This document shows, piece by piece, positions 37,076-47,500 of a stretch of DNA of 64,000 nucleotides. The translations under genes were made by a program, and so were the position numbers. Origin of the DNA: Nitratidesulfovibrio sp. (lineage in GTDB: Bacteria; Desulfobacterota; Desulfovibrionia; Desulfovibrionales; Desulfovibrionaceae). The notes under the pieces were generated by a model, which was given only the letters and a program-made list of their open reading frames with translations, did no database searches and was not told the DNA's origin. The first letter of the stretch is position 1; every line of letters begins with the position of its first letter. Where the stretch lies: contig NZ_JBDXXH010000001.1 of NCBI RefSeq assembly GCF_040373385.1, forward strand, positions 248,675 through 312,674, written 5' to 3'.

Positions 37076-38560
37076 CTAATCCCCATACCCCTCCGAGGGC
37101 GGCGGCGGGACGAACGTCAAATCCTCGAACGCGGTGTAGGAGGGCAGGTAGGCAAGCTCGGCAACGCCTACGGGGCCGTTGCGCTGCTTGCCGATGATGA
37201 TTTCCGCGATACCCTTGCGCGGGTTGTCGTCGCGCTTGTTGTAGGCATCGTCGCGGTAGATGAACATGATCACGTCGGCATCCTGCTCGATGGCGCCCGA
37301 TTCGCGCAAGTCCGAGAGCATGGGCCGCTTGTTGGTACGTTCTTCCACCTTGCGGTTCAGCTGCGACAGGGCAATGACCGGGATGTACAGTTCCTTGGCC
37401 AGGGCCTTCAGCGACCGCGAGATTTCCGAAATTTCCAGTTCGCGCGAATCCACCCGGCGGGCGGAACGCATCAACTGAAGGTAGTCCACCATCACGAGGC
37501 CCACGCCGCGTTCCGCCTTCAGGCGGCGGGTGCGGGCGCGCAGTTCCAGCGTGGTGATGGCCGGGGTGTCGTCGATGTACACGGGCGCCTGCGACAACAC
37601 GTCGGCGGCGTGGTACAGGCGCTGCCAGTCCTCGTCGTCCAGGAAGCCCTTGCGCACCTTGGACAGGTCCACCTTGCCCAGCGAGCAGAGCATGCGCATG
37701 ACCAGCTGCTCCATGGACATTTCCAGGGAGTACACGGCCACCGGGGTGTTCTGGTTCACGGCGGCGCGCAGGCACATGTTCAGGGCGAAGGCGGTCTTGC
37801 CCATGGAGGGGCGCGCCGCCACGATGATCAGGTCCGAGGGTTGCAGGCCTGAGGTCATCTGGTCGAGCTGCACGAAGCCGGTGGTGACGCCGGTGACCAC
37901 TTCCTTGCGGTCGCAGCGTTTCACCAGGTCTTCAAAGACCTTGTTCACCAACTCCTTGGCGCTGCGGAACATCTTGCCGCTGACCCGCTCGGAGATGGCG
38001 AATACCGCCTGCTCCGATTCGTCCAGCAGCTTCTGCACCTCGCGCGAGGCATCATAGCAGTTGCTGATGATTTCGGAACCCGCGCCGATCAGCGAACGCA
38101 GCAGCGACTTGTCGCGCACGATGGTGGCGTAGTGCTCGGCGTTGGCGGCGCTGATGGTGGCCTGGGCCAGTTCGGCAAGATAGACGGCCCCGCCCACCCC
38201 TTCCAGACGGCTCTGCGATTGCAGGTATTCCGCCATGGTCACGAGGTCGATGGGGGCGTTGCGCCGGTACAGCTCCAGGCACGCGTCGTAGATCTGCTGG
38301 TGGGCGGGCAGGTAGAAGTCTTCCGGTCGCAAGGTATCGACCACGGAATGCAGCACCGAGTTGCGAAGCAGAATCCCCCCGAGCACGGCCTGTTCGGCTT
38401 CGGTGCTGTGCGGGGGGACTCGGCGCAACAAATCGGCGGAAGCGCGTTCCGTCGGATCGGAAGCACCGCCCCCGCCCTGGTAGGCGGAGGCGGTGTCGGA
38501 ATCGGAGTGGCTATTCGACCGGGGTTTCCGGTTCGGCGACCACGACGGGTTCTGCGGCAT
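37076..38560 (-). CDS. dnaB: Replicative DNA helicase DnaB
   Basis: 494-residue hexameric replicative helicase. The N-terminal primase-interacting domain starts at about residue 45 (PPHSTEAEQAVLGGILL). The RecA-like core has Walker A RPSMGKTAFAL (Lys near residue 255), Walker B VMVDYLQLM and SQLNRKVEER. The ATG at 38560 overlaps the last 50 bases of rplI and has AAGGTG four bases upstream; 38584 is an upstream alternative. The N-terminal 40 residues are a variable Ser/Gly-rich extension. It is the last gene of the rpsF-rpsR-rplI-dnaB operon, an order common in bacteria. Confidence 0.97.
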   Translation of the reverse strand: MPQNPSWSPNRKPRSNSHSDSDTASAYQGGGGASDPTERASADLLRRVPPHSTEAEQAVLGGILLRNSVLHSVVDTLRPEDFYLPAHQQIYDACLELYRRNAPIDLVTMAEYLQSQSRLEGVGGAVYLAELAQATISAANAEHYATIVRDKSLLRSLIGAGSEIISNCYDASREVQKLLDESEQAVFAISERVSGKMFRSAKELVNKVFEDLVKRCDRKEVVTGVTTGFVQLDQMTSGLQPSDLIIVAARPSMGKTAFALNMCLRAAVNQNTPVAVYSLEMSMEQLVMRMLCSLGKVDLSKVRKGFLDDEDWQRLYHAADVLSQAPVYIDDTPAITTLELRARTRRLKAERGVGLVMVDYLQLMRSARRVDSRELEISEISRSLKALAKELYIPVIALSQLNRKVEERTNKRPMLSDLRESGAIEQDADVIMFIYRDDAYNKRDDNPRKGIAEIIIGKQRNGPVGVAELAYLPSYTAFEDLTFVPPPPSEGYGD

Positions 38561-39014
38561 CACGCACCTTGTCTTCGGCAACAACCTTGACGTTCAGGGT
38601 GGCCACCACGTCGGCGTGCAGGCGGACGCGCACTTCGTGCGTGCCCAGGGTGCGGATGGCGGCGTCGAGCAGAATGCGGCGACGGTCGATGTCCACGCCC
38701 TTTTCGGCCAGCGCATCGCCGATGATGGCGGTGGTGACGGAACCGTAGAGCTTGTCGTTTTCGCCCACGCGAACGGGGATCACCAGGTCGGTGGCCGCGA
38801 TCTTGGCGGACAGGTCGGAGGCCGCGGTGCGCAGGGCGTCCATCTTGGCCTGAAGCTTCTTGCGCTCCAGTTCGAACGCCTTCAGGTTGGCATCGGAGGC
38901 CAGCATGGCCAAGCCCTGCGGCAGCAGGAAGTTGCGGCCGAAACCGGGCTTCACGGTGACGACGTCGCCGAGGCGGCCCAGATTTTCAACGTCAGCACGA
39001 AGGATCAGCTTCAT
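38511..39014 (-). CDS. rplI: 50S ribosomal protein L9
   Basis: 167-residue L9, with the N-terminal rRNA-binding domain (LGRLGDVVTVKPGFGRNFLL), the long connecting helix and the C-terminal domain. It is about 18 residues longer than the usual 148-150, with a Val/Glu/Pro-rich tail; that tail overlaps the start of dnaB in another frame, which may explain the extension. Perfect AGGAGG lies five bases before the ATG. Third gene of the operon. Confidence 0.97.
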   Translation of the reverse strand: MKLILRADVENLGRLGDVVTVKPGFGRNFLLPQGLAMLASDANLKAFELERKKLQAKMDALRTAASDLSAKIAATDLVIPVRVGENDKLYGSVTTAIIGDALAEKGVDIDRRRILLDAAIRTLGTHEVRVRLHADVVATLNVKVVAEDKVRDAAEPVVVAEPETPVE

Positions 39015-39023
39015 CCCATCCTC

Positions 39024-39287
39024 CTAGATCTGGCTCTTTTTCTTGACGTCGCTGGAGTGACCCGCGGTGTAGAACAAGAGAGCCATCTGACGGGCGCGCT
39101 TGATTTCACGGGTGAGCAGACGCTGGTGATGGGCGCAGGTGCCGGTGATGCGGCGGGCGATGATCTTGCCGCGCTCGGTGATGAAGTCGCGCAGGATGTC
39201 GGCGCGCTTGTAATCGAGGGGCAGGTCCTTGTCGGCGCAGAAGCGGCAGAACTTGCGGCGCGGAGTGAACTTCTTCTTGAAGGCCAT
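39024..39287 (-). CDS. rpsR: 30S ribosomal protein S18
   Basis: 87-residue S18 with the core [20 protein letters not shown]. It is of the cysteine-containing type (CRFC near residue 14 and a Cys in GTCAHHQR), which may bind zinc. GGAGG lies upstream inside the end of rpsF, whose stop is one base before this ATG, so the two are translationally coupled. S18 and S6 bind the ribosome as a dimer. Confidence 0.97.
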   Translation of the reverse strand: MAFKKKFTPRRKFCRFCADKDLPLDYKRADILRDFITERGKIIARRITGTCAHHQRLLTREIKRARQMALLFYTAGHSSDVKKKSQI

Positions 39288-39288
39288 G

Positions 39289-39594
39289 TTATGCAACCTC
39301 CTCGACCGCGTCGGCCAGCTTGACGGTGACGAACTTGAAGATGCCGTCGGAGATGCGGATGTTGCGTTCCACTTCGGCCACGGCCTCGCCGGGGGCGAGG
39401 TATTCGAGGCGCACGTAGTAGCCGCGCATGTGCTTCTGCACGGGGTAGGCGAGGTCGCGCATGCCCCAGTGATCGGCGGTGACCATCTTGCCCTGTTCAC
39501 GCTCAATGACACCGGTGAGGGTGCCAAGCAGCACCTCGCGGGCATCCGCGGCCAGCTCCGGGGAAAGGAGCAGCAGCGTTTCAAACTTCCTCAT
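39289..39594 (-). CDS. rpsF: 30S ribosomal protein S6
   Basis: 101-residue S6 ([33 protein letters not shown]), first gene of the operon. The ATG at 39594 has AAGGAGG seven bases upstream; the open frame continues upstream but only through the leader. Expression starts from the promoter 64 nt upstream. Confidence 0.97.
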   Translation of the reverse strand: MRKFETLLLLSPELAADAREVLLGTLTGVIEREQGKMVTADHWGMRDLAYPVQKHMRGYYVRLEYLAPGEAVAEVERNIRISDGIFKFVTVKLADAVEEVA

Positions 39595-39618
39595 GGGATT
39601 CCTCCTTGTGGGCTTTGG

Positions 39619-39640
39619 CCCGCCCCACACGTGGGGGCGA
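39619..39640 (-). promoter_or_regulatory. Leader hairpin of the rpsF operon
   Basis: CGCCCCAC pairs with GTGGGGGCG in the 57-nt leader, just upstream of the rpsF ribosome-binding site. S6:S18 leader structures that allow autoregulation occur at this position in many bacteria; I cannot confirm the conserved CCG motif by eye. Confidence 0.35.
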
Positions 39641-39657
39641 GCAAGGCAGAAACAGGG

Positions 39658-39686
39658 TCTATAGTCGCAGGCCGTCCGGGTGTCAA
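39658..39686 (-). promoter_or_regulatory. Sigma-70 promoter of rpsF-rpsR-rplI-dnaB
   Basis: On the minus strand TTGACA, exactly 17 bp, then TATAGA: perfect -35, 5 of 6 in the -10, ideal spacing. Transcription would start near 39651. Confidence 0.85.
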
Positions 39687-39823
39687 CAACCCAGTTGGCG
39701 GCGCCGGGCAAGGCCGGGCGGGTGTGGACGGCCAGAGCATGCCGGGGCATGCCCGCGCATGCCTGCACGCGGCGCCAGCGATCGTCGGCGGTCGGCGGCG
39801 GTTGGCGGCGGTGAACTGGGCCC

Positions 39824-40942
39824 CTATTCCCTGTGGGTGCGCGGGTTCATGCCCAGCAGGCAGAGCACTTCATAGGATATGGTGCCCCACAGGTCGGCCA
39901 GGTCGTCGGGCGTCAGGGCCTCGCCGGGGCCACCCAGCAGGTAGGCGTCGTCGCCAGCGGTCACGCCGGGCACGTCGGTCACGTCCACGGCGGTCATCTG
40001 CATGCATACCCGGCCAAGGATGGGCACGCGGCGACCGTGCACGGTCATGGCGCCCTTGCCGGAAAGCCCCCGGCTGTAGGCGTCGGCGTAGCCGGTGGCC
40101 ACGATGGCCACGGTCATGTCGCGAGGGGCGGTGAAGGTGCGGCCGTAACTGATGCTGCGCCCGGCGGGCAGGGGGTGCACCTGCAGGATGGGCGCGGCCA
40201 CGTCCATGGCCGGTTGCAGCCCGTCCCCAAGGTGCTCTTGCGCGGTGCCCCGCAGGGGGTTTGCGCCGTACAGGGCGATGCCGGGGCGCTGCACGTCGAA
40301 GTGCAGTTCCTTGTGGGCCAGCAGCGCGGCCGAGTTGGCCAGCGACCCCTGCGCGGCGGGCCAGTCGGCGCGTACCCCGGACAGGATGCGGGCAAAGGTT
40401 TCGCCCTGCTGCCGGGTGAAGTCGGCCCGCGAAGGATCGTCGGACACGGCAAGGTGCGACATGACCAGCACCGGGCGCAGCATGGGCCGGGCGTGCAGCC
40501 GGTCGAGCAGGGCGGGCAGGTCGGCTTCGGAAAAGCCCAGGCGGGCCATGCCGGTGTCGAACTTGAGGGCGATGTCCACCTGCTGGCCGGGGGCGGCGCG
40601 TCCGGCCAGCATTTCCAGCTGGTCGGCGGAATACACGGCGGGTACTATGGACCGGGCGACGCAGCATTCGGCGTCAGCGGCGTCCGTGGCGCCCAGCAGG
40701 GCCACGATGCGACCGGGAATGCCGCCGTCGCGCAGTTGGGCACATTCGCCCACGGTGCCCGCGGCAAAGGCGTCGGCCCCGGCGGCTTCCAGGGTGCGGG
40801 CCACGGGCAGAAGGCCGTGGCCGTATGCGTCGGACTTGATCACCGGCATGGCGGCGGGGGCCATGCGGCGCAATTTTTCGAAATTGCGGCGCAGCGCGCC
40901 AAGGCGCACGCGGACGGCTATCTTGTTGTAGGCTATGGTCAT
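39824..40942 (-). CDS. alr: Alanine racemase
   Basis: 372-residue PLP-dependent racemase making D-alanine for peptidoglycan. The PLP lysine is K36 in VIKSDAYGHG; the catalytic Tyr lies in SISYGRTF; the C-terminal barrel has GRVCMQMTAVDV. The start at 40942 has GGAG seven bases upstream; an upstream ATG at 40954 lacks one. It lies 138 bp upstream of the rpsF promoter, same strand, and is divergent from lptD with 293 bp between the starts. Confidence 0.96.
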   Translation of the reverse strand: MTIAYNKIAVRVRLGALRRNFEKLRRMAPAAMPVIKSDAYGHGLLPVARTLEAAGADAFAAGTVGECAQLRDGGIPGRIVALLGATDAADAECCVARSIVPAVYSADQLEMLAGRAAPGQQVDIALKFDTGMARLGFSEADLPALLDRLHARPMLRPVLVMSHLAVSDDPSRADFTRQQGETFARILSGVRADWPAAQGSLANSAALLAHKELHFDVQRPGIALYGANPLRGTAQEHLGDGLQPAMDVAAPILQVHPLPAGRSISYGRTFTAPRDMTVAIVATGYADAYSRGLSGKGAMTVHGRRVPILGRVCMQMTAVDVTDVPGVTAGDDAYLLGGPGEALTPDDLADLWGTISYEVLCLLGMNPRTHRE

Positions 40943-41235
40943 GCGAGGCTCCATGGTCGGGTCCGGCGGGGGGATTCGGTGTCGGTTCCGGCAGGGGAAC
41001 GGTCCGGTGTCGGGATAAGGGGCTGGCGGCGGCTTTTCCTGCCGGGAAAGTTGTGGTAAACGACTGCGGTCCCGGTATTGTGCAGGGAGCGGTTGTACCC
41101 CCTCGCGCCGTGACATTCAACATCTTCGACACCCCGCCGCGCGCCGATGCGAGATGCCGTGTGCCGCGCGCCGGGGAACCGGAGCCCCACGTGACTTCAT
41201 AAACCGGGCCCACGCCCGGATGATCCGGACCGCGC

Positions 41236-43578
41236 ATGACAGATGGCAGACTCCGCCCGCTCGTCGGGTTCGCGGCATATGTGTTCCTGCTGCTTTCCGG
41301 CATTCTGTTTGCGGGCGGGGCGCACGCCCAGCAGACGCAGCCCAACGTGTTGCAGATGCGTACGGAGGACGATCGCGAGGTGACCTGGAACCTCACGGCA
41401 GATTCCGTCACGTCGCAGAACGACAGCAAGATCATCGAGGCCGAGGGCCGCGTGGCCCTGCGGCGCGGCAAGGACTATCTGAAGGCCGACTACATCCGCT
41501 ATTATTCCGCCACCAACTGGGTGTACCTGAAGGGCAACGTCGAGGTGCACTTCGGCAAGGACGACATCGCCGCCGAAGAAGCCGAATTCGATCTGCGCAG
41601 CCGCACCGGGTGGATGAAGAACGGCCGCATCTTCATGGGTGAGCCCCACGCCTATTTCGCGGGCGAGCGCATCGACAAGAACTGGGGCGACCTCTACACC
41701 TTCACCAACGCCAAGATCACCGTGTGCGACGGCGATACCCCGGCCTGGTCGCTGACCGCCGAGGAAGCCGTGGTCGAGATCGACGGCTACGCCCGCCTGT
41801 GGCGCTCGAACTTCCAGGTGAAGAACAGCGACGTCGCCTATTCCCCGTATTTCGTCATGCCCGCCAAGCGCACCCGCCAGTCGGGCTTCCTGGTGCCGCA
41901 GTACGGCATCAGCTCTCGCGACGGTTTCTTCTACAACCAGCCGTACTACTGGGTGCTGGACGACACCAGCGACGTGACCCTGAATGAGTACTTCATGTCC
42001 GAGCGCGGGTTCATGCACGGGGTGGAGTATCGCTCCCGGCCCACCACGGACCAGACCACCTGGCTGCGCTTCGACTGGCTGTACGACAACCAGACAGTGG
42101 ACGACGACGGCGACGACGACATCGACGGCAGCGACGGCCTGATCCGCACCAACCATGAACGGTACTGGCTGCGCGGCATGTTCGAGCAGCGCCTTGGCGA
42201 CCCGCGCTGGCGGCTCAAGGGCGATCTGGACTACGTGTCCGACCAGAACTACCTGCGCGAGTTCAAGCGAGGACTTGGTGGGTTCGGTGATTCGCGCGAC
42301 AACCTGTTCAGTCTGTTCGGCCGCGACATCAACGAGCGTGACCGCTACCGCACCAGCCAGATCATGCTGACCCGCGACTGGGACCGCGTTTCCGTGGCCT
42401 TGGGCGGTCGGTATGACCAGGACCCGGAACTGGGCAACGGCAACCATCCCTACTCGTCGGACTCGCTGCCCCAGCGCCTGCCCGAGGCCGACGTGTACCT
42501 GCACCGGGGCGCCCTGTTCGAAGGGCTGCCGCTGGAAGTGCAGGCCTCGGCGCAGTCGGTGTACTTCCACCGCCGCAACGGCACCCAGGGCGCGCGGCAC
42601 GACGTGCATCCACAGGTGGTGCTGCCGGTGAACGGCAAGTACGGTTCGGTGATCTCCTCCGTGGGCCTGCGCCAGACCGTGTACGACACCGAACGCCGCG
42701 AGAGCCTGCCCGGCGACGGCGGCGATTCCTCGGGCGAGGCCCGCACCCTTCCCGACTACAACGTCGCGGCGTCGACGGAATTCGCCCGTGTCTACCGCGT
42801 GGAAAGCGCACCCCTCACCCTGTCGGCCGAGAACGTGGGGCAAACCCGCTGGACGGGCATCCGCCATGCGGTGCAGCCGCGCGTGGAATACAACAATCTC
42901 CCCCTGGAAGATCAGGAGGACAATCCTCGCTACGATGACGACGACCGCATCGGCGCCCGCAACGAACTGGTCTACTCCATCACCAACGTGTTCACGCGCA
43001 AGCGCGAAATGGTGCGCATGAAGACCGACAAAGAAGGCGTGGCAGAGCCGGACCTGTCCACCGACTACCTGGAGTTCCTGCGGGTCAAGCTGCAAAGCGG
43101 CTACGATATCCGCGAGGCCAACCGCGGCGACGAACTCGACACCTACGAGCGCCGCCCCGTGCTCGACTACCGGGCCGAGGTGGAATACTACCCGGTGGCG
43201 TGGCTGGGATGGCACAGCATTACCGCGTGGTCGCCTTATTCCGGCGATGTCACCCAGCACGACCACGGCCTGTCCCTCGTCGATCCCGAAAACGGGCGGC
43301 TGACCCTGGGCTACAACTGGCGCTCCAGGCTCGACGAGTACAGCAGGACGCGCGATTACGACATCAGCTCGCTGTACCTGCGCGGCGAAGCCTCGGTGTG
43401 GGGGCCGTGGAGCGTTGGGGGGGAATACCGCGTGGACATCGAGAATGGTCGTGACCTGGAGCGGATATTCGACATCATGTATACCCACCAGTGCTTCAAG
43501 CTCATCGGGCGGACCACCTTCGACCGCGACGAGGAACGCTACGAATTCCTGGTGGTGTTGCCGGGCCTCAGCGATTAG
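41236..43578 (+). CDS. lptD: LPS-assembly protein LptD
   Basis: 780-residue outer-membrane protein that, with LptE, inserts lipopolysaccharide into the outer leaflet. A signal peptide ends at about residue 31 (FAGGAHA-QQ). An OstA/LptA-like beta-jellyroll follows (IIEAEGRVALRRGKDYLKAD, then YLKGNVEVHFGKDD), then a large beta barrel with many aromatic and charged strands. One Cys near residue 165 (ITVCDGD) and one near the C terminus (THQCFKL) may form the inter-domain disulfide seen in LptD, although the family often has two pairs. The start has no good ribosome-binding site. Confidence 0.93.
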   Translation: MTDGRLRPLVGFAAYVFLLLSGILFAGGAHAQQTQPNVLQMRTEDDREVTWNLTADSVTSQNDSKIIEAEGRVALRRGKDYLKADYIRYYSATNWVYLKGNVEVHFGKDDIAAEEAEFDLRSRTGWMKNGRIFMGEPHAYFAGERIDKNWGDLYTFTNAKITVCDGDTPAWSLTAEEAVVEIDGYARLWRSNFQVKNSDVAYSPYFVMPAKRTRQSGFLVPQYGISSRDGFFYNQPYYWVLDDTSDVTLNEYFMSERGFMHGVEYRSRPTTDQTTWLRFDWLYDNQTVDDDGDDDIDGSDGLIRTNHERYWLRGMFEQRLGDPRWRLKGDLDYVSDQNYLREFKRGLGGFGDSRDNLFSLFGRDINERDRYRTSQIMLTRDWDRVSVALGGRYDQDPELGNGNHPYSSDSLPQRLPEADVYLHRGALFEGLPLEVQASAQSVYFHRRNGTQGARHDVHPQVVLPVNGKYGSVISSVGLRQTVYDTERRESLPGDGGDSSGEARTLPDYNVAASTEFARVYRVESAPLTLSAENVGQTRWTGIRHAVQPRVEYNNLPLEDQEDNPRYDDDDRIGARNELVYSITNVFTRKREMVRMKTDKEGVAEPDLSTDYLEFLRVKLQSGYDIREANRGDELDTYERRPVLDYRAEVEYYPVAWLGWHSITAWSPYSGDVTQHDHGLSLVDPENGRLTLGYNWRSRLDEYSRTRDYDISSLYLRGEASVWGPWSVGGEYRVDIENGRDLERIFDIMYTHQCFKLIGRTTFDRDEERYEFLVVLPGLSD

Positions 43579-43704
43579 ATGGCGGCCCAGCGTCAGTCTC
43601 TTGCGCATGTTCGCGTGGGCTAGGGCTGTCAGGTGCGGAGCGCCTGGTATGCGTGTCCGCCAGCATGTTTTTTTCCGCTCGGTTTGACAGGGCAAAAGTA
43701 ACGG

Positions 43705-43734
43705 CGCCGCCGGGGTATCCCCCGGCGGCGTCTT
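43705..43734. terminator. Bidirectional terminator between lptD and queF
   Basis: An 11-bp perfect stem CGCCGCCGGGG/CCCCGGCGGCG with a TATC loop; TCTT on the plus strand. It serves the convergent lptD and queF. Confidence 0.7.
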
Positions 43735-43786
43735 CGTCTTTGGAATGTTTGGCGCGGTCTGGCGGCGTCCGGAGACAGGCGCGGCG

Positions 43787-44389
43787 CTACACCGTGTGCC
43801 GCCCGCTCTCGCGTTTCCACTCCGATACCATTTCGCGCACCATGGCCGCGCGCGGCTCCTCCACCTGCTTGAAGCGTTCGGCGAACACATGCAGGTGGGT
43901 GCCGCCGCGGGGCGTGAACAGTCCCTTCACCCGGCACCACAGCGGGTCCAGCGCCTCGGTCATGTGGTCGAGCACGGTGTTGGTGATGGTTTCCATGAAC
44001 GACTGGTGGTTGCGGTACGCGAACATGTACAGCTTGAAGCTTTTCGACTCCACGCACAGTTGGTCGGGGATGTATTCGGTGACGATGGTGGCAAAGTCGG
44101 GCTGGCCGGTCACCGGACACAGCGAGGTGAATTCCGGAAAGGCGATGCTCACGATGTAGGGCCGGTCCGGGAAATTGTTGGGGAAGGCTTCCAAAATGTG
44201 CGGGCCGGGCCCGGCGTGCGGGTAGTCGGCCTTCACGCCCAGCGTGCGCAGGTGGGCGGTCTGGTCCTGGCTGCGGGTATGGGTGGCGTCGGCGGTGCCC
44301 GATGTGCTGCCCGATGTGCTGCCCGATGTGCTGCCGGATGCGTTGGCGGACGCGGAACCGGACGCGGGGGATGCGGACTTCCTGGTCAT
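43787..44389 (-). CDS. queF: NADPH-dependent 7-cyano-7-deazaguanine reductase QueF
   Basis: 200-residue enzyme of queuosine synthesis reducing preQ0 to preQ1. The core begins near residue 40 and has the nucleophile Cys (about residue 91, FTSLCPVTGQPDFA) and the QueF signature ESKSFKLYMFAYRNHQSF. The size of the core fits the single-domain (YkvM-type) enzymes; the extra N-terminal 35 residues contain Gly-Ser-Thr-Ser repeats from a DNA tandem repeat (44301-44336). The start at 44389 has GGGAGA upstream. Confidence 0.94.
   Translation of the reverse strand: MTRKSASPASGSASANASGSTSGSTSGSTSGTADATHTRSQDQTAHLRTLGVKADYPHAGPGPHILEAFPNNFPDRPYIVSIAFPEFTSLCPVTGQPDFATIVTEYIPDQLCVESKSFKLYMFAYRNHQSFMETITNTVLDHMTEALDPLWCRVKGLFTPRGGTHLHVFAERFKQVEEPRAAMVREMVSEWKRESGRHTV
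44301..44336. repeat. In-frame 12-bp tandem repeat in queF
   Basis: GATGTGCTGCCC repeated three times on the plus strand, giving (Gly-Ser-Thr-Ser)3 in the QueF N terminus. Confidence 0.9.
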
Positions 44390-44570
44390 GCGATGTTCTC
44401 CCGTGGGAATGTGATGCCGCATTGTCGCCGCTGGGGGCGGGCTTGGCAAGCGGCGTGGACGGCGTCCGTGGTGGTACTGGCGACAACTACTCCCGGCAAC
44501 AGAAAACGGTTGCCACGGCGGGCCATTGCGCTATCCTGAGCGGCAAACCGTCCGCCACGGAGGATGTCCC

Positions 44571-47500
44571 ATGGCCGAGTCCCATGCCAAAGGAGTGGAA
44601 GAAGCGCTCTCGCTCGTCAAGGGCGGGCTTGGCGGCATTGCCGATCAGGTGGTGCCGTGGTTTTTTGCCAATATGCCGGACTATTACCTGCGTACCCACT
44701 CGGTGACGGAGCAGGTGCACCACCTGCAAGCCATCATTTCCGGCCGGGTGGTCACGGACAACCACGCCGTGCGCCTGGCCAGCCCGGACGGCCGCAAGAT
44801 CACCTACATTTCCCCCTCCGCCTCGCGCGACCTGCACGGCATTCTGGCCGGTCTGCTGGGTGAGCACATCGAGACCGCGCGCATCTACACCACGGCCGAT
44901 GGGCAATTGGGGCTGAACGAATTCCTGCTGGCCCCGCAGCCCCGCGCGGGCAGCCTGCGCACAGTCCAGGGTGACGACCTGTTCAGCGCCGCTCTGGACG
45001 CCATGCGCGCCAGCGGCGAGCTGCCGGAAACGGACATGCCTCCCTTTGCCGCGTTTCTGGCCACCGCCAACGCGGAATACGTGGAAAAATTCGACCCGGT
45101 GCGGGCCGCCCGCCACTTCCGGCTGCTGCGCGAGATAGGCGGCGGCGATGACACCGGCCTGCTCATCGAACAGTGCACGGCGCCCGCCGGGCCCGCCGGG
45201 CCCGCCGAGCCCGCCGGACCCGCCGGACCCGCCGCGTCCGAAGGGATAGGGGCAGCCGGGGCAGCCGCAGCCGAATTGTCGGCGGAGCCCTGTGACATCC
45301 GGCGCGAGACGCGCATCGTGGTGGCCATGCGCCATCCCCCGGCCACGGGCCTGCTGCTGCAAATCGCAAGGATCATGCGCCGCCTGGACATCACCGTGCA
45401 CCGCGCCTACGCGGACACCTTCGCCGACGAGTCGGGCGAGACGGCCATCATGAGCTTTTACGTGTCGCACAAGGGCGACCTGATCCTGGACGATTCCGCC
45501 CTGTGGCAGAACCTGCGCAAGAAGCTGCGCCTGGTGAAGTGGTTTGCCCCGCATGAACTGGAAATCCTGGCCGACGAGGAATCCTGGCCCATCAAGCGCA
45601 TCATGCTGTTGCAGGCCGCCTGCGGCTTTGCCCACGTGTTCCTGGCCAAGGACAACCAGTGGGCCTTCAGTACCCAGAACGTGGTGCGCGTCGTGCTGGC
45701 CCGCCGGGCCGAAACCGCGGCGTTGGTGGACTGGTTCGAGGCCCGCTTCGACCCCACCCTGGGCGAGCGCGAGGCGGCTGCCCGCAGGCTGGAGGCCGAC
45801 GCAACGGACGCCGTGAATGCGGTGGCCGACGAGCGCGAGCGAGCCGTGCTGCTGATGATCCAGCGCTTCTTTCGCCATGTGCTGCGCACCAACTATTTCC
45901 TCGATACCATTTATGGCTTGTCCTTCCGGCTGGACCCGGAATTCCTGCCTCCCGCCTATCGCTACGAGGGCGAGGAACTGCCCTTCGGCATCTTCTTCTT
46001 CCACGCGCCGGGGGGCCTTGGCTTTCACATCCGCTACCGCGACATGGCGCGCGGCGGCGTGCGCGTGGTGCCCACCCGCACCCAGGAGCAGTTCGAGCTG
46101 GAATCGAACCGCCTGTATGACGAGGTGAAGGGGCTGGCCTATGCCCAGCAGGTCAAGAACAAGGACATCCCGGAGGGCGGGGCCAAGGCGGTCATCCTGC
46201 TGGGGCCGCTGGGCGACGTGGGGCTGGCCGTGGCCTCGGTGATCAACTCGCTGCTGGACGTGGTGCTGCCCGGCCAGGACACCCCGGCCCTGCCCGGCGT
46301 GGTGGATTACCTGGGCCGGGAAGAAATCATCTACTGCGGCCCGGACGAGAACATCCAGCCTGCGCACATCGCCTGGATGGTGGAACGCGCCCGCCAGCGC
46401 GGCTACCGCTGGCCCTCGGCGTTCATGAGCTCCAAGGCCGGGGCTGGCATCAACCACAAGCAGTACGGCGTCACCAGCATCGGGCTGATGGTCTTTGCCG
46501 AGGAAATGCTGCGGCATCTGGGCATCGACCCCTTCGCCCAGCCGTTCACGGTGAAGATCACCGGCGGCCCCAAGGGCGACGTGGCGGGCAACCTGATGCG
46601 CCTGATGTTCGAGGCCTATGGCGGCAACGTCCGCATCGTGGCTGTCAGCGACGGGCACGGCGGGGCCTGGGACCCGGACGGGCTGGACCAGTCCGAACTG
46701 CTGCGCCTCGTGGATGCCCAGCGCAGCATCAGCGCCTTCGACCCGGCTCGGCTACGCGGCGAGGGGGCGTGGGTGGCCACGTCCGACACCCCGGAAGGGG
46801 TGCGCCGCCGCAACACCCTGCACAACACCGCCCACGCGGACATCTTCATTCCCGCCGGGGGGCGGCCCGATACCATCAATACCCGCAACTGGCACGACTT
46901 CTTCGACCGGGGCGGGGTGCCCACGGCGCGTGCCATCATAGAGGGGGCCAACCTGTTCGTGGCGCCGGAGGCGCGCAAGCGCCTGGCCGAGCGCGGGGTG
47001 CTGGTGGTGCACGGCTCGTCGGCCAACAAGACCGGGGTCATCTGCTCTTCGTACGAGGTGCTGGGCGGCCTGGTCATGACCGACGAGGAGTTCATCGCCC
47101 ACAAGGAACGCTTCGTGGCCGAGGTGCTGGACATCCTGCGGGTGCGCGCCCGCGACGAGGCGCGCCTGCTGCTGGCCGAGATTCGCCGTTGCGATGGCTG
47201 CAAGGCCCTGCACGAGATTTCCGTGGATGTCTCGCTGGAGATGAACGCCGTGGCCGACGCGCTGTACGCCGCGCTGGTGGCGCGCGGCGAACCGGTGGAG
47301 GCGGACCCGGCCCTGCGCCAGGTGCTGCTGGGCTATCTGCCCCCGGTGCTGGTCGAGCGCTTTCCCGAGCGGATATTCGAACGCATTCCGTTGCGTCACC
47401 AGTACGCGCTGGTGGCCGCGCACACGGCCTCGCGCATTGTCTACGCGGAAGGCGCGGGCTGGCTGGCCCCGCTGGCGCGCCAGCGTGACGCCGAAAGCGT

